40,000 nucleotides of DNA from Gammaproteobacteria bacterium. Lineage in GTDB: Bacteria > Pseudomonadota > Gammaproteobacteria > Arenicellales > JAJDZL01. Every line of letters starts with the position of its first letter. The stretch's first letter is position 1. This document shows positions 17,854 through 27,210 of the stretch, piece by piece. The stretch spans positions 1-40,000 of the forward strand of contig JAJEHQ010000018.1 in assembly GCA_022823625.1 (NCBI GenBank). Direction: 5' to 3'. The translations under genes and the position numbers were made by a program. A model generated the notes under the pieces. That model did not search any database. It was not told the origin of the DNA and worked only from the letters and a program-made list of their open reading frames with translations.

Positions 17854-18487
17854 GGTCGGTGCCGGTGTGCTTTGAAACCTGTTCCAGAAATGCACGCTGG
17901 CCGCCGTAGCTCGGATGCCGAACCGGTAGCACTTGCCGCTTGCCGGATACCTTTAGTGCAATGTGTGTCGCTTCTTTCCCGATCGGCAGTAGTTTGCGTG
18001 GCTGCAGCAGATCGATTAGTTCAACCAGCAGTTCAGTGCCAATGTTCCGCTCTACAGCGTTATGCGATCGGTTAGAAAGAGGACGGTCTGCCACAAAAGG
18101 ATGCAACGGAAATACATTCCAAAGAAAAACTGATGAATGGACTCTACTCAGCGCCTGCCAAAGAACAGTTGCGCTTCGCTCGGCAACTTCATCACCATGC
18201 GTAGAACGCTGCAATTTAACCTCCCAACGGTTGGCATGTGCCTCAAGGTGTAGATCATCGGTGAAAGCCAGGCCGGTTCTACGACCGCCGCGGTAGCCGA
18301 GATCGCGTCCTATCCATATTGAATCAAGATTGGTCGTATCCGCTTTATCAAGGACTTTTCGCAGCGTTTCAGAACGAATCTCCGCTGCATTTTTCAGATC
18401 GAAAATTGAACAACGCTCAGAGTAAGGATTGAACACACAATCGATTTTAATTGCGTGCAGTTGATCAATGAATTGGCTGGTGTTCAC
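17846..18487 (-). CDS. Uracil-DNA glycosylase superfamily protein
   Basis: Protein of 213 residues resembling the UDG fold. Motif I is WIGRDLGYRGGRRTGLAFTD (residues 58-77), the counterpart of the GEAPGYRGxxxTG motif of related UDG-like proteins; VFLWNVFPLHP fits the middle strand, and VRHPSYGG near residue 189 is the HPS-type motif II. It would recognise and perhaps excise damaged bases, but the active-site acid of classical enzymes is not obvious. It is the first gene of the murJ block, overlapping it by eight bases, which is not a usual partner. Start ATG at 18487; divergent from rpsT. Confidence 0.75.
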   Translation of the reverse strand: MNTSQFIDQLHAIKIDCVFNPYSERCSIFDLKNAAEIRSETLRKVLDKADTTNLDSIWIGRDLGYRGGRRTGLAFTDDLHLEAHANRWEVKLQRSTHGDEVAERSATVLWQALSRVHSSVFLWNVFPLHPFVADRPLSNRSHNAVERNIGTELLVELIDLLQPRKLLPIGKEATHIALKVSGKRQVLPVRHPSYGGQRAFLEQVSKHTGTDHD

Positions 18488-18580
18488 GTGCTCAGAGACT
18501 CATTTTTGACAAATTTCTGCAAATAACGCGATAATATGGGAAGTCGATCGACTAATCTGCCAAAATCTCGGCAATTCCTA

Positions 18581-18609
18581 TTGACATTGAACGCCAAAAG
18601 TAGCATATT
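18581..18609 (+). promoter_or_regulatory. Promoter of rpsT
   Basis: A perfect -35 box TTGACA (18581-18586) and a -10 box CATATT (18604-18609) are separated by 17 bases. Transcription would start near 18616, about 40 bases before the TTG start codon of rpsT, and AAGGAA lies 9-10 bases before that codon. Confidence 0.75.
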
Positions 18610-18656
18610 TTGCGCTTTATTTCGATATCCAACTTTCAGACAAGGAATATATAACG

Positions 18657-18935
18657 TTGGCTAACTCTCCTCAAGCTCGCAAACGAGCCAGACAGAACGT
18701 AAAACGACGTGCGCGTAACATGAGTGAACGCGCAGCAGTGCGTACCTATATCAAGAAATTTTACAAGGCGCTGGAATCCAATGATCTTGAAGCGTCGCAG
18801 GAATCATTTCGTGTCGCCTGTTCGAAAATCGATCGAAGTGCGCGCAAGGGTCTGCAACACAAGAACAAGGCGGCAAGGCTGAAGAGTCGGATGAACGCCA
18901 GATTGAAAGCGCTCGCGGCAGACGGTTCGTCCTAA
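18657..18935 (+). CDS. rpsT: 30S ribosomal protein S20
   Basis: Ribosomal protein of 92 residues that binds 16S rRNA, very basic, with ANSPQARKRARQNVKRRARN at the N-terminus and SARKGLQHKNKAARLKSRMN near the C-terminus. The start is TTG, as in Escherichia coli rpsT where the UUG start takes part in autoregulation; an ATG further in would remove the conserved N-terminus. AAGGAA precedes it. A strong promoter lies upstream. Its stop codon overlaps that of the convergent dctM by two bases, leaving no room for a terminator between the genes. Confidence 0.97.
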   Translation: MANSPQARKRARQNVKRRARNMSERAAVRTYIKKFYKALESNDLEASQESFRVACSKIDRSARKGLQHKNKAARLKSRMNARLKALAADGSS

Positions 18936-20251
18936 GAGCCGTAAATTACGCCTGGCAGCCACAGCACCAGCTGTGGGAAAATGATAATCAGGGCCAGACC
19001 GACGAGTTGCAGTACCATAAACTGCATCATGCCGAAATAAATGTCCTTGAGGTCCCATTCAGGGACTACTCCCTTTAGGAAATACGCGGATAACGCAACC
19101 GGTGGCGATAGCCATGCGGTTTGCAGATTGACCGCGACCAGAATCGCAAACCAGGTCAGGTTGAACTGCAGTTGATCAATCAGCGGAATCAGGATTGGGA
19201 CAATGATTAGAACGATTGGCACCCACTCCAGTGGCCAACCGAGCAGAAATATCAGTGCCATCACCATGAGCAGCACGACATAGCGGTTGACTTCCAAATC
19301 AAGCAGAAACTCAGTCAACATGGTTGGTGTGCCCAGTCGTGAAAAGACAGCGCCGAAGAAATTTGATGCGGCGACCAACACCATGATCAGGGCGGTGATT
19401 TCAAGCGTCTTGATCAGTGCGTTAAACAAGCGTTCCCAATTCAGCTTGCGATAGGCGGCTGAAAGAAGCAGCGCACCAACCGCACCACAGGCGGCGCCTT
19501 CTGTTGGTGTGGCCAGACCAAACATAATGCTGCCGAGCGCTGAAAACACCAGTGCAGAAGGTGGAATCAGACCGAGCAGAAATTCTTTCCAGACCTCCGC
19601 CATGTTCTTCGGTCGTTCTGATTCCGGCAAAACCGGCCCCAAGCTCGGATTTAACCAACAGCGAATCAGAGAATATGCGGTGTAGATCAATGCCAGCATA
19701 ATGCCTGGAATGATGGCTGCCGAGAAAAGATCGGTCACCGGAATCTCCATCACCGGCCCCATGACGACCAGCATAATGCTCGGTGGAATCAGAATGCCCA
19801 GTGTACCACCAGCGGTAATCGTTCCGGATGCCAGTCGAACGTCATAGTTGGATCGATTCATGGTCTTGGCGGCCATGATGCCAAGTATGGTTACCGAGGC
19901 ACCGACGATGCCCGTAGCGGCGGCAAAAATTGTTGATACAAACAGCACTGCGACGAATAACGAGCCACGCACGCGCGACAGCATCAACTGTACAGACGAG
20001 AACAGGCGTTCCATTAAGCCAGCCTGTTCCATCATGATGCCCATAAATATGAACAGCGGTACAGCTGCGAGCGTTTGCTCCATCATGACGGAATAGAATT
20101 GGAATGTCATCAGATAAAAGACGACTTGTCCGAATCCTATGTAGCCGAATACAAATCCGAGAAAAATCAGGGTAAATGAGATCGGAAAGCCGACAAAAAT
20201 TGCCAGCAGCATTACGCCGATCAGTAAGAGACCGAGAATTTCTGGTGCCAT
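18932..20251 (-). CDS. dctM: TRAP transporter large permease DctM
   Basis: Polytopic inner-membrane protein of 439 residues, about 12 helices, the ion-coupled channel subunit of a TRAP transporter. Seen are VPLFIFMGIMMEQAG, FAAATGIVGASVTILG, ITAGGTLGILIPPSIMLV, GLATPTEGAACGAVG and NLQTAWLSPPVALSAYF. These resemble the DctM forms annotated for mannitol/chloroaromatic or keto-acid transport. Its start overlaps the dctQ stop (TGATG). No DctP-type binding protein is next to it, so its substrate cannot be guessed from context. Confidence 0.94.
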   Translation of the reverse strand: MAPEILGLLLIGVMLLAIFVGFPISFTLIFLGFVFGYIGFGQVVFYLMTFQFYSVMMEQTLAAVPLFIFMGIMMEQAGLMERLFSSVQLMLSRVRGSLFVAVLFVSTIFAAATGIVGASVTILGIMAAKTMNRSNYDVRLASGTITAGGTLGILIPPSIMLVVMGPVMEIPVTDLFSAAIIPGIMLALIYTAYSLIRCWLNPSLGPVLPESERPKNMAEVWKEFLLGLIPPSALVFSALGSIMFGLATPTEGAACGAVGALLLSAAYRKLNWERLFNALIKTLEITALIMVLVAASNFFGAVFSRLGTPTMLTEFLLDLEVNRYVVLLMVMALIFLLGWPLEWVPIVLIIVPILIPLIDQLQFNLTWFAILVAVNLQTAWLSPPVALSAYFLKGVVPEWDLKDIYFGMMQFMVLQLVGLALIIIFPQLVLWLPGVIYGS

Positions 20252-20862
20252 CAGACTGGCCAGCGTCCGCGGGTAGCCGCGTAAATGCTTTTCAGCAATT
20301 CAGACACGCCTTGAAGGAGAAGAAAGGCCACGCCGACAGGAAGTGCAGATTTGATCGGTGCGACATAAGGCATCCAGGCAGTGTCCATACCTTTTTCGAG
20401 TCGTACCCACGATACCCCGGCAAAATCCATTGCGGTCCACAGGAAGACCAGCATGCCAGGGAAGTAGAACAGTATGTATAGTGCGGCATCTACCGATCCC
20501 TGGACTTTGACAGGAAAGTTGCGGTAGATGAAATCAGCGCGAATGTGAACGCCTTTTGATAGTGCGTAGCCGGCACCAAGCATGAATAACGCACCAGACA
20601 TCATGCGACTCAGATCGTAGGCCCACATCGTTGGTGCGACAAACACATACCGCATGAAGACTTCGTAGACCATGATTGAGAACAGCGGCAGCGTGAGGAA
20701 GCAGACGATTCGTCCGATCCAAAGACTCGTGGTATCGATCCAGCGGATCAAAAACGCCATCCACGGCGGCATATCGTCTGGTAGCTTGGATAGGTTGCCC
20801 GAGCGACGCTCGGCGATTAACTCATCTGTTATATCGGTAATTTCCGGTGCTTCTTCTGTCAT
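20251..20862 (-). CDS. dctQ: TRAP transporter small permease DctQ
   Basis: Membrane protein of 203 residues with four helices that pairs with DctM. A 45-residue hydrophilic N-terminus precedes the first helix. Features: VYEVFMRYVF, MWAYDLSRMMSGALFMLGAGYAL, and GVHIRADFIYRNFP, the typical DctQ loop. It overlaps dctM by one base (TGATG). Upstream, 202 bases separate it from the gor stop; that stretch holds a 5-base palindromic pair TCGAA-AG-TTCGA (21012-21023) but no clear promoter and no gene. Confidence 0.92.
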   Translation of the reverse strand: MTEEAPEITDITDELIAERRSGNLSKLPDDMPPWMAFLIRWIDTTSLWIGRIVCFLTLPLFSIMVYEVFMRYVFVAPTMWAYDLSRMMSGALFMLGAGYALSKGVHIRADFIYRNFPVKVQGSVDAALYILFYFPGMLVFLWTAMDFAGVSWVRLEKGMDTAWMPYVAPIKSALPVGVAFLLLQGVSELLKSIYAATRGRWPV

Positions 20863-21064
20863 CGGTCAATCTTTTACCGTCTCCAATTTTGAGGGACAAT
20901 TCGCATACATTTTCAAAGTTCAAGATTCCATACTTGTACTTTTCGAATAGCGATTGGTAGATTCTAACAGATTGATTGTGCAAGAATGTACTTGCTTTCA
21001 AAATTTTTTGCTCGAAAGTTCGACTCACATTTTTTGTAAATTGTCGATCGAAACGTTCAAGTGC

Positions 21065-22405
21065 CTATCGCATCGTGACAAACTCTTCTGAAACAGTGGG
21101 GTGAATGGCCACCGTATTGTCGAAATCACGCTTTCGCGCACCCATCTTTACTGCCACAGAAAATCCCTGAATGATTTCGTCCGCAAAATCGCCAATGATG
21201 TGACAGCCAATCACCTTCTCGTCATCTCCGACGGTGATTAATTTCATCAGAGTGGGTGATGCTCGTGAGGTGATCTGGTAGTACATATTCTTGAACGAAC
21301 TGGTGTAGATTTTGATGTCATCGCCAAACTTTTCCCGAGCCGCCGTTTCACTGAGTCCCATCGTACCGATCGGTGGATGGCTGAATATGACCGATGGAAT
21401 ATTTTCATAATCCAGGTGAGCTCCACTGTGTCCGCCGAATATTCGATCAGAAAGTTTTCGCCCAGCAGCGATGGCAACTGGAGTCAATGCAACTCGCCCG
21501 GTTACGTCTCCGACGGCAAAAATATTTTTAGTTGAAGTCACTTGGTATTTATCGGTGACAACAAAGCCCCTGGAGTCGAGTTCAACCCCTGCCACTTCCA
21601 CATTCAATCCTTTGGTATTGGGTTTTCGACCGATTGCGAAAATGAATTCGTCAACGTCATCAATGGCTGGGGAATTGTTCAGTTCAATACGCAATTTTGA
21701 GCCTTGTCTGATGATCTCAGTGGCTGAGTTATTCAAAGTGAACTGTACACCACTACGCTTCATTTCTGACATCACGACCTGGGTGATGGACGAATCAAAC
21801 CCGCGCAGCAATTGATCCTTTCTAAGTACCATGATCACTTCGCTACCCAGCCCATGCAGCATACCGGCAAATTCGGTGGCGATGTATCCGGCTCCGGTGA
21901 TCACCACCTTTTCTGGCAAGCGTTCCATCTCGAAGAAGCCGTCGCTGGTGATCGCAAACTCTGCGCCCGGAATCTGCGGTACAACCGGCTCACTACCGGT
22001 TGCAATCAGGATGTAAGAGGCTCTGTAGACTTTGTCGCCGACTCGAACTGTGTCGGATGACTCGAAATGCGCCTGTCCACTGAGATAAGAAACGCTGGCT
22101 TTTTCGAGATTGGTCTCATAGATTCCATTCAGCCGGGCGATGTATGAATCTCGAGCGCTTTTGATTTTGCTCCATTCAAATCCCCTGCAGTCAACATTAA
22201 AGCCATAGTCGGGTGCATCATGCAGTACTTCCGCGATTCGTGAAGTCGTCCACATGACTTTCTTAGGCACGCAGCCAACATTGACACAAGTACCGCCTAG
22301 TTTGTGACTCTCGATAACTGCGCTTTTTGCGCCATATTCGCTCGCTCGACGGGCAGCGGCCAAACCGCCGCTGCCACCGCCAATCACAATTAAGTCGAAA
22401 TCCAT
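21065..22405 (-). CDS. gor: Glutathione-disulfide reductase
   Basis: FAD-dependent disulfide reductase of 446 residues; reduces oxidised glutathione with NADPH in the cytoplasm. FAD-binding VIGGGSGGLAAARRA opens the protein; the redox pair is Cys40 and Cys45 (GGTCVNVGCVPKK). A second nucleotide-binding site is at VITGAGYIATEFAG, and FAVGDVTGRVALTPVAI closes the FAD domain. The C-terminal HPTVSEEFV carries the catalytic His-Glu pair. The VPKKVMW and C-terminal regions fit glutathione reductase better than lipoamide or mercuric reductase. Sixty-four bases separate it from putA upstream. Confidence 0.92.
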   Translation of the reverse strand: MDFDLIVIGGGSGGLAAARRASEYGAKSAVIESHKLGGTCVNVGCVPKKVMWTTSRIAEVLHDAPDYGFNVDCRGFEWSKIKSARDSYIARLNGIYETNLEKASVSYLSGQAHFESSDTVRVGDKVYRASYILIATGSEPVVPQIPGAEFAITSDGFFEMERLPEKVVITGAGYIATEFAGMLHGLGSEVIMVLRKDQLLRGFDSSITQVVMSEMKRSGVQFTLNNSATEIIRQGSKLRIELNNSPAIDDVDEFIFAIGRKPNTKGLNVEVAGVELDSRGFVVTDKYQVTSTKNIFAVGDVTGRVALTPVAIAAGRKLSDRIFGGHSGAHLDYENIPSVIFSHPPIGTMGLSETAAREKFGDDIKIYTSSFKNMYYQITSRASPTLMKLITVGDDEKVIGCHIIGDFADEIIQGFSVAVKMGARKRDFDNTVAIHPTVSEEFVTMR

Positions 22406-22469
22406 ATTCGTTTCTCTCCAGAAGTATTGTGTTCAGTTTGTAGCCGCTGCAAATGTTATTGCAATTTCA

Positions 22470-25400
22470 CTACGCTTCGGCTTCAATTAGGAGTCGGGCG
22501 TTACCACCAGCCGCAGTGGTGTCGATGCAGAGCGTTTTTTCTGCAATAAAACTCCAAGGTGTCCAGACATCCGTGATGAACTGCACGATTGGACCGTCGG
22601 AGCGGGCTAACTCTTGTCGTAATGTAACTGCCAGATTGCGGTCCAAGCGTTCAAACGTGATGCCTGCGAGAGATTCACACGATGCAAGACTTGCAGCATC
22701 AGGTACAAGTTCGCTGGCAATCAGTGGCAGTTTGGCGCAAATCAACGCATCGGTTATTTTAGAGTTGACTCTAACAGCCAGCACTGCGTTGCCACTTAGC
22801 AGTGCCTGAATGACATGTATTGAGGAACCGATACAAACGAAAACGCCTTTTGCCTGAAAGTAAAGACGATTGCTTTCACCAGTTGGTGCGTCTAAATCAA
22901 TCGGCGAGTCTAAGAATTCAATCACACTGTTGAGTGTCGATTTTAATTTCGGGTAAACTTCAACTGCAGCGTTGAATATCTCTGCCTGGTCAGTGAGTTC
23001 AGCCCAGGCTTTCTGTGCTCCACTCAGTTGCAACAACTCTTTACGCACATCACCTCGTTGATAAGATTTGTCGCCAAAAACCTCGGTTGACGAATCACGA
23101 AACTCACGTAAATTTGGAACGTAGTTGGGGCCGCCTGCTTTGGGTCCCGTCCCTGAAAGACCTCTACCGCCAAACGGTTGACATCCAACAATTGCCCCGA
23201 TCTGATTCCGGTTCACATAAATATTACCGGCATTTACAGATTCGGTCATTTGTTGAACCCGCTGATCGATTCGCGAATGAAGCCCGAACGTGAGTCCATA
23301 TCCGGAATGATTAATCGACTGTATCACTGCGGGCAGTTCATGTGCGCGATAACTTGCGAAATGCAGCACCGGTCCGAATATTTCACCTTCCAGATCATCA
23401 ATTCCTGACACTTCAAATACACTTGGTGGCACAAAATGACCGTGCAGGCCATCCGGCACAGGTGCTTGGTTACGAAACAGTCCCTTTGCTTCCATTCGAC
23501 TAATGTAGGCATCAATGTTTTGCTTTGCTTCAGCGTCAATAACTGGCCCAACATCTGTTTCAATGTTCCAGGGATCACCGATGACGAGTGTTTCCATTGC
23601 ACCGAACAGCATGTCACAGATTCTCGTTTTCATGTCTTCCTGGATATACAGCATGCGCAAGGCTGAACAGCGTTGTCCCGCGCTCTGGAAAGCCGATACG
23701 ATGATGTCCCGAACTGCCTGTTCGGGAAGCGCGGTGGAGTCAACAATCATCGCATTGAGACCGCCAGTTTCGGCAACCAGTTTACCCAGTGGATTACCAC
23801 TTTCTGCTATGGTGCGATGAATAATTTGAGCGACTTCTGACGAACCGGTGAAATTGACTCCAGCGATTCTTGGATCTGACACCAGGTGGGAGCCAACGGT
23901 TTCCCCGGTTCCATAAACAGCAATACACGCTTCCTTTGGAACACCCGCCTGATACATCAATTCGATTGCCTTCGAAGCGATCAGCGGAGATTGTTCCGCC
24001 GGTTTGGCAATGACTGAGTTTCCGGCGGCTAGTGCTCCGGTAATTTGACCAGTAAAGATTGCGAGTGGAAAATTCCATGGGGATATGCACAAAATCACAC
24101 CGCGGGGTGTATTGTTTTGTGGTAGCGCGGTTAAACGGGTCGCCTCATTGGCGTAGTACCGACAGAAATCGACCGCTTCTCTTACTTCACCCACTGCATC
24201 TGGTATCGACTTTCCGGTTTCTCTGACCATCAAGGCGATCAATTCGACATGGTTTGCTTCATATTCTTCAGCAATTCGCAGCAATATAGTCGAGCGCTCC
24301 TCTGCTGTTTTGTTCTGCCATGTATTCGAGGCACGAGAAGCATCAGAGACCACTTGCGGTATGACAGCCGGGTTCGAGTGCAGTACCCTTCCAACGGGTC
24401 TATCGGGATACACAGGGTTGAATCGTGTTTCCAACTGACGGTTGTTTACTTCTGCAACATCAGTTGGTATGGCGGTCCATTCGCGATTTGAGTATTCATC
24501 CATCGAATTTTTGAGTTGAAGCCAATCGGGCTCGCTTTCCAAATCCAAGCCATTGGAATTTTGACGTGATTCACCGTAAATTCCGCTCGGCTGAGGAATG
24601 CTGGGATTTCGAATCTGATGACTGAGGCATTTTGTCTGCTCGATAGGATCTGAGACTATTTGGCTCACAGGGACGCGCCGGTCCATCAATTGATTGACAA
24701 ATGAACTGTTCGCGCCATTTTCCAGAATCCGTCTGACAAGGTAGGCGAGCAGGTCTTCGTGCGCACCAACGGGTGCATAGATCCGGCACCTGTAGCCGAA
24801 AGTAGTTTTGGCGAATTGGTGGACCTCTTCACCCATGCCGTGCAGCCTTTGAAATTCAAAGTCACTTGAATCTGATGCCAATTCCAGAACGGAACGGATT
24901 GTGTGAATGTTGTGAGTGGCGAACTGTGGATAGATATGGTCGTTCAGTTCAAAGAGACGCTGCGCACAGGCAAGATAGGAAAGGTCAGTTGAACTTTTGC
25001 GGGTGAATACCGGATAGGTTGAAAGTCCCAAAACTTGTGTGCGCTTAATTTCAGTGTCCCAGTACGCTCCCTTGACCAGGCGTAGCATTAATTTCCGATC
25101 AAACTCTCTTGCCAATGTATGCATCCACTCGATTACGGGCAGTGCGCGTTGGCCGTAAGCTTGCACTACAACTCCGAAACCCTCCCAGTTTTCAAGTTGG
25201 GGGTTTCGCAGAACATGTTCAATGATGTCAAGTGACAGATCAAGCTTGTCGGATTCTTCAGCGTCGATGTTGAAACCCATGTTTGACTGCATGGCAAGAG
25301 TCGCCAACTCCAGGGTTGAATCAATGAGTTCGTCCAGATTCCGTGTTCGGTGCGTAGCCTGGAAGCGGGGATGTATGGCAGAGAGTTTTACTGAGATTCC

Positions 25401-26117
25401 AGGGTTGTCCCTCACATCATCTGAGTGGCAATGGTCAGCGAGGAAATTGATCGCACTGGCATAGGCGTCCTTGTAGCGTTTCGCATCACTCCAGGTCAGT
25501 GCTGACTCTCCGAGCATGTCGTAGGAATACCGGTAACCCTGATCGATGAATTCTCGGCCACGCAGTTCAGCAGACTCAATATCAGATCCGAGGATGTACT
25601 GATCTGCGATTAATTTAATGGCCTTAGCCACCGCGAGACGGACAACGGATTCTCCAAGCCGTTTAACAACCTGTCGCATGACTTTGGCGACATCGTCGTT
25701 TTTATTGCTCTTCAGAATTTTCCCGGTGAGCATCAGTGCCCAGGTCGAGGCATTAACCAGAGAGGATGAGGAATTTCCAAGATGTCTGCCCCAGTCAGCA
25801 GGTGCCAACTTGTCACTGATGAGTGTGTCGACTGTGTCTACATCAGGTACCCGCAAAAGTGCTTCGGCCAGGCACATCAATGCGATGCCCTCTTCAGTCG
25901 TTAGACCATATTCCACCAAAAAGGGAGACATTAATCCGGAGGGTGGGTTTTGGCGAACCTTGCGGGCTATGCGCACTGCATCATTCTTGATGCGATTTCG
26001 CGAATTTTCCTCAAGGTTGATACCGTTGAGAAGTGAATTCACAACTTCTGTTTCTGACGCAAATTGATGCGACCAGATTTTTTCCCTGCAATCTTGAAGT
26101 TTTGAATGCACTTGCAT
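22470..26117 (-). CDS. putA: Bifunctional proline dehydrogenase / L-glutamate gamma-semialdehyde dehydrogenase
   Basis: Protein of 1215 residues that oxidises proline to glutamate in two channelled steps. The FAD-binding proline dehydrogenase barrel has LRLVKGAYWD near residue 349, KSSTDLSYLACA and FATHNIHTI. The aldehyde dehydrogenase half has the NAD-site ISPWNFPLAIFTGQ, the VAETGGLNAM glutamate motif and the catalytic Cys817 in GQRCSALR. A C-terminal ALDH-like domain follows and ends in the conserved DTTAAGGNARLL. There is no N-terminal ribbon-helix-helix domain, so this is the longer PutA form without DNA-binding repressor function and its regulator must be elsewhere. Product is membrane-associated when reduced. 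Confidence 0.97.
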   Translation of the reverse strand: MQVHSKLQDCREKIWSHQFASETEVVNSLLNGINLEENSRNRIKNDAVRIARKVRQNPPSGLMSPFLVEYGLTTEEGIALMCLAEALLRVPDVDTVDTLISDKLAPADWGRHLGNSSSSLVNASTWALMLTGKILKSNKNDDVAKVMRQVVKRLGESVVRLAVAKAIKLIADQYILGSDIESAELRGREFIDQGYRYSYDMLGESALTWSDAKRYKDAYASAINFLADHCHSDDVRDNPGISVKLSAIHPRFQATHRTRNLDELIDSTLELATLAMQSNMGFNIDAEESDKLDLSLDIIEHVLRNPQLENWEGFGVVVQAYGQRALPVIEWMHTLAREFDRKLMLRLVKGAYWDTEIKRTQVLGLSTYPVFTRKSSTDLSYLACAQRLFELNDHIYPQFATHNIHTIRSVLELASDSSDFEFQRLHGMGEEVHQFAKTTFGYRCRIYAPVGAHEDLLAYLVRRILENGANSSFVNQLMDRRVPVSQIVSDPIEQTKCLSHQIRNPSIPQPSGIYGESRQNSNGLDLESEPDWLQLKNSMDEYSNREWTAIPTDVAEVNNRQLETRFNPVYPDRPVGRVLHSNPAVIPQVVSDASRASNTWQNKTAEERSTILLRIAEEYEANHVELIALMVRETGKSIPDAVGEVREAVDFCRYYANEATRLTALPQNNTPRGVILCISPWNFPLAIFTGQITGALAAGNSVIAKPAEQSPLIASKAIELMYQAGVPKEACIAVYGTGETVGSHLVSDPRIAGVNFTGSSEVAQIIHRTIAESGNPLGKLVAETGGLNAMIVDSTALPEQAVRDIIVSAFQSAGQRCSALRMLYIQEDMKTRICDMLFGAMETLVIGDPWNIETDVGPVIDAEAKQNIDAYISRMEAKGLFRNQAPVPDGLHGHFVPPSVFEVSGIDDLEGEIFGPVLHFASYRAHELPAVIQSINHSGYGLTFGLHSRIDQRVQQMTESVNAGNIYVNRNQIGAIVGCQPFGGRGLSGTGPKAGGPNYVPNLREFRDSSTEVFGDKSYQRGDVRKELLQLSGAQKAWAELTDQAEIFNAAVEVYPKLKSTLNSVIEFLDSPIDLDAPTGESNRLYFQAKGVFVCIGSSIHVIQALLSGNAVLAVRVNSKITDALICAKLPLIASELVPDAASLASCESLAGITFERLDRNLAVTLRQELARSDGPIVQFITDVWTPWSFIAEKTLCIDTTAAGGNARLLIEAEA

Positions 26118-26138
26118 ACCCTGTGCTATCAGGGGACT

Positions 26139-27194
26139 TCAGGAATTAAATCGAACTCGAAGAATTTCACCGTCTTGAGGTAGATATGTTTTTCCTTCGA
26201 TACGCAGTTTACCAGCTTTCTTTACTGCCTGTTCACTCCCTAGTGCGACCAGATCACTGCAATCCATCACCTCGACACGGATAAATCCCGTTTCCATATC
26301 GGTGTGAATTCGGCCAGCTGCCTGCTTGGCAGTGGTTCCTCTCGGTACGGCCCATGCCCGCACCTCACTTTCGTTGAAAGTAAAGAAAGTACGAAGATCA
26401 AGCACCGAATAGGCGGCCTGTACAACCCGGTCGATTGCGGAGCGGTCACCTCCCATTTCAATCCTGAAAGATTCCTGCTCCTTTTCTGGCATTTTAGCGA
26501 GTTCAGATTCAAGTTCGGCACAAATCGCGACGGCGGGAACGGAGATTTGCGGAACTTCTTGAAGTGAAAAATTTCGATCAAGCTGGCTCTCGTCAATATT
26601 CATCACGTAGAACTTTCGCTTTGCAGTCAACAAGTGCAGTTGGTCGACAATTTCTCTTTCTTCGGGATCCAATTCAAGATCGATGACTGATGTATCACTT
26701 TCAAGCGCTGATAGGACTCTCGTTAATACACTAACGGCGACCTTTTGACTTTTTTCGCCGATTCGCGCGCGTCTGCTTGCTTTGTCAAGGGCTTTGTTTA
26801 CCGTTGAGAGATCGGCCAGAATCAGTTCGAGATTTACCACATCGACATCTGATTGCCAGTCAGATTGACTGTCAAAGCACCCCACAACGTGAGCGATAAC
26901 ATCCATCTCCCGAATGTGTGACAGAAAACGATTGCCAAGCCCTTCGCCACGAGATGCGCCTTCAACCAGCCCCGCGATGTCAACAAATTCAAGCGTGACG
27001 GGAACTTGTGTTTCCACACCAACCACCTGTGCGATTGCCAGCAGCCTCGCGTCACGTACAGCAGCAATACCGGTATTCGGTTCTATCGTGCAAAAGGGAA
27101 AGCTCTCTGCCGGAACATTCGAGAGGGTGAGGGCGTTGAACAGGGTTGACTTACCGGCATTGGGTGTTCCGATTATTCCACACCGGACGCTCAT
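26139..27194 (-). CDS. ychF: Redox-regulated ATPase / translation-associated GTPase-fold protein YchF
   Basis: Obg-related P-loop protein of 351 residues that prefers ATP. The P-loop is GTPNAGKSTLFNAL, with FPFCTIEPN in switch I and DIAGLVEGASRGEGLGNRFL in switch II. The base-specificity motif reads NIDE rather than NKxD, as expected for YchF. A C-terminal TGS domain begins at DLRTFFTFNESEVRAWAV and ends RVRFN. It lies 16 bases after pth, the standard adjacent pair, and is probably co-transcribed with it. Confidence 0.96.
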   Translation of the reverse strand: MSVRCGIIGTPNAGKSTLFNALTLSNVPAESFPFCTIEPNTGIAAVRDARLLAIAQVVGVETQVPVTLEFVDIAGLVEGASRGEGLGNRFLSHIREMDVIAHVVGCFDSQSDWQSDVDVVNLELILADLSTVNKALDKASRRARIGEKSQKVAVSVLTRVLSALESDTSVIDLELDPEEREIVDQLHLLTAKRKFYVMNIDESQLDRNFSLQEVPQISVPAVAICAELESELAKMPEKEQESFRIEMGGDRSAIDRVVQAAYSVLDLRTFFTFNESEVRAWAVPRGTTAKQAAGRIHTDMETGFIRVEVMDCSDLVALGSEQAVKKAGKLRIEGKTYLPQDGEILRVRFNS

Positions 27195-27210
27195 GGTTTA
27201 GCTTGGCACC

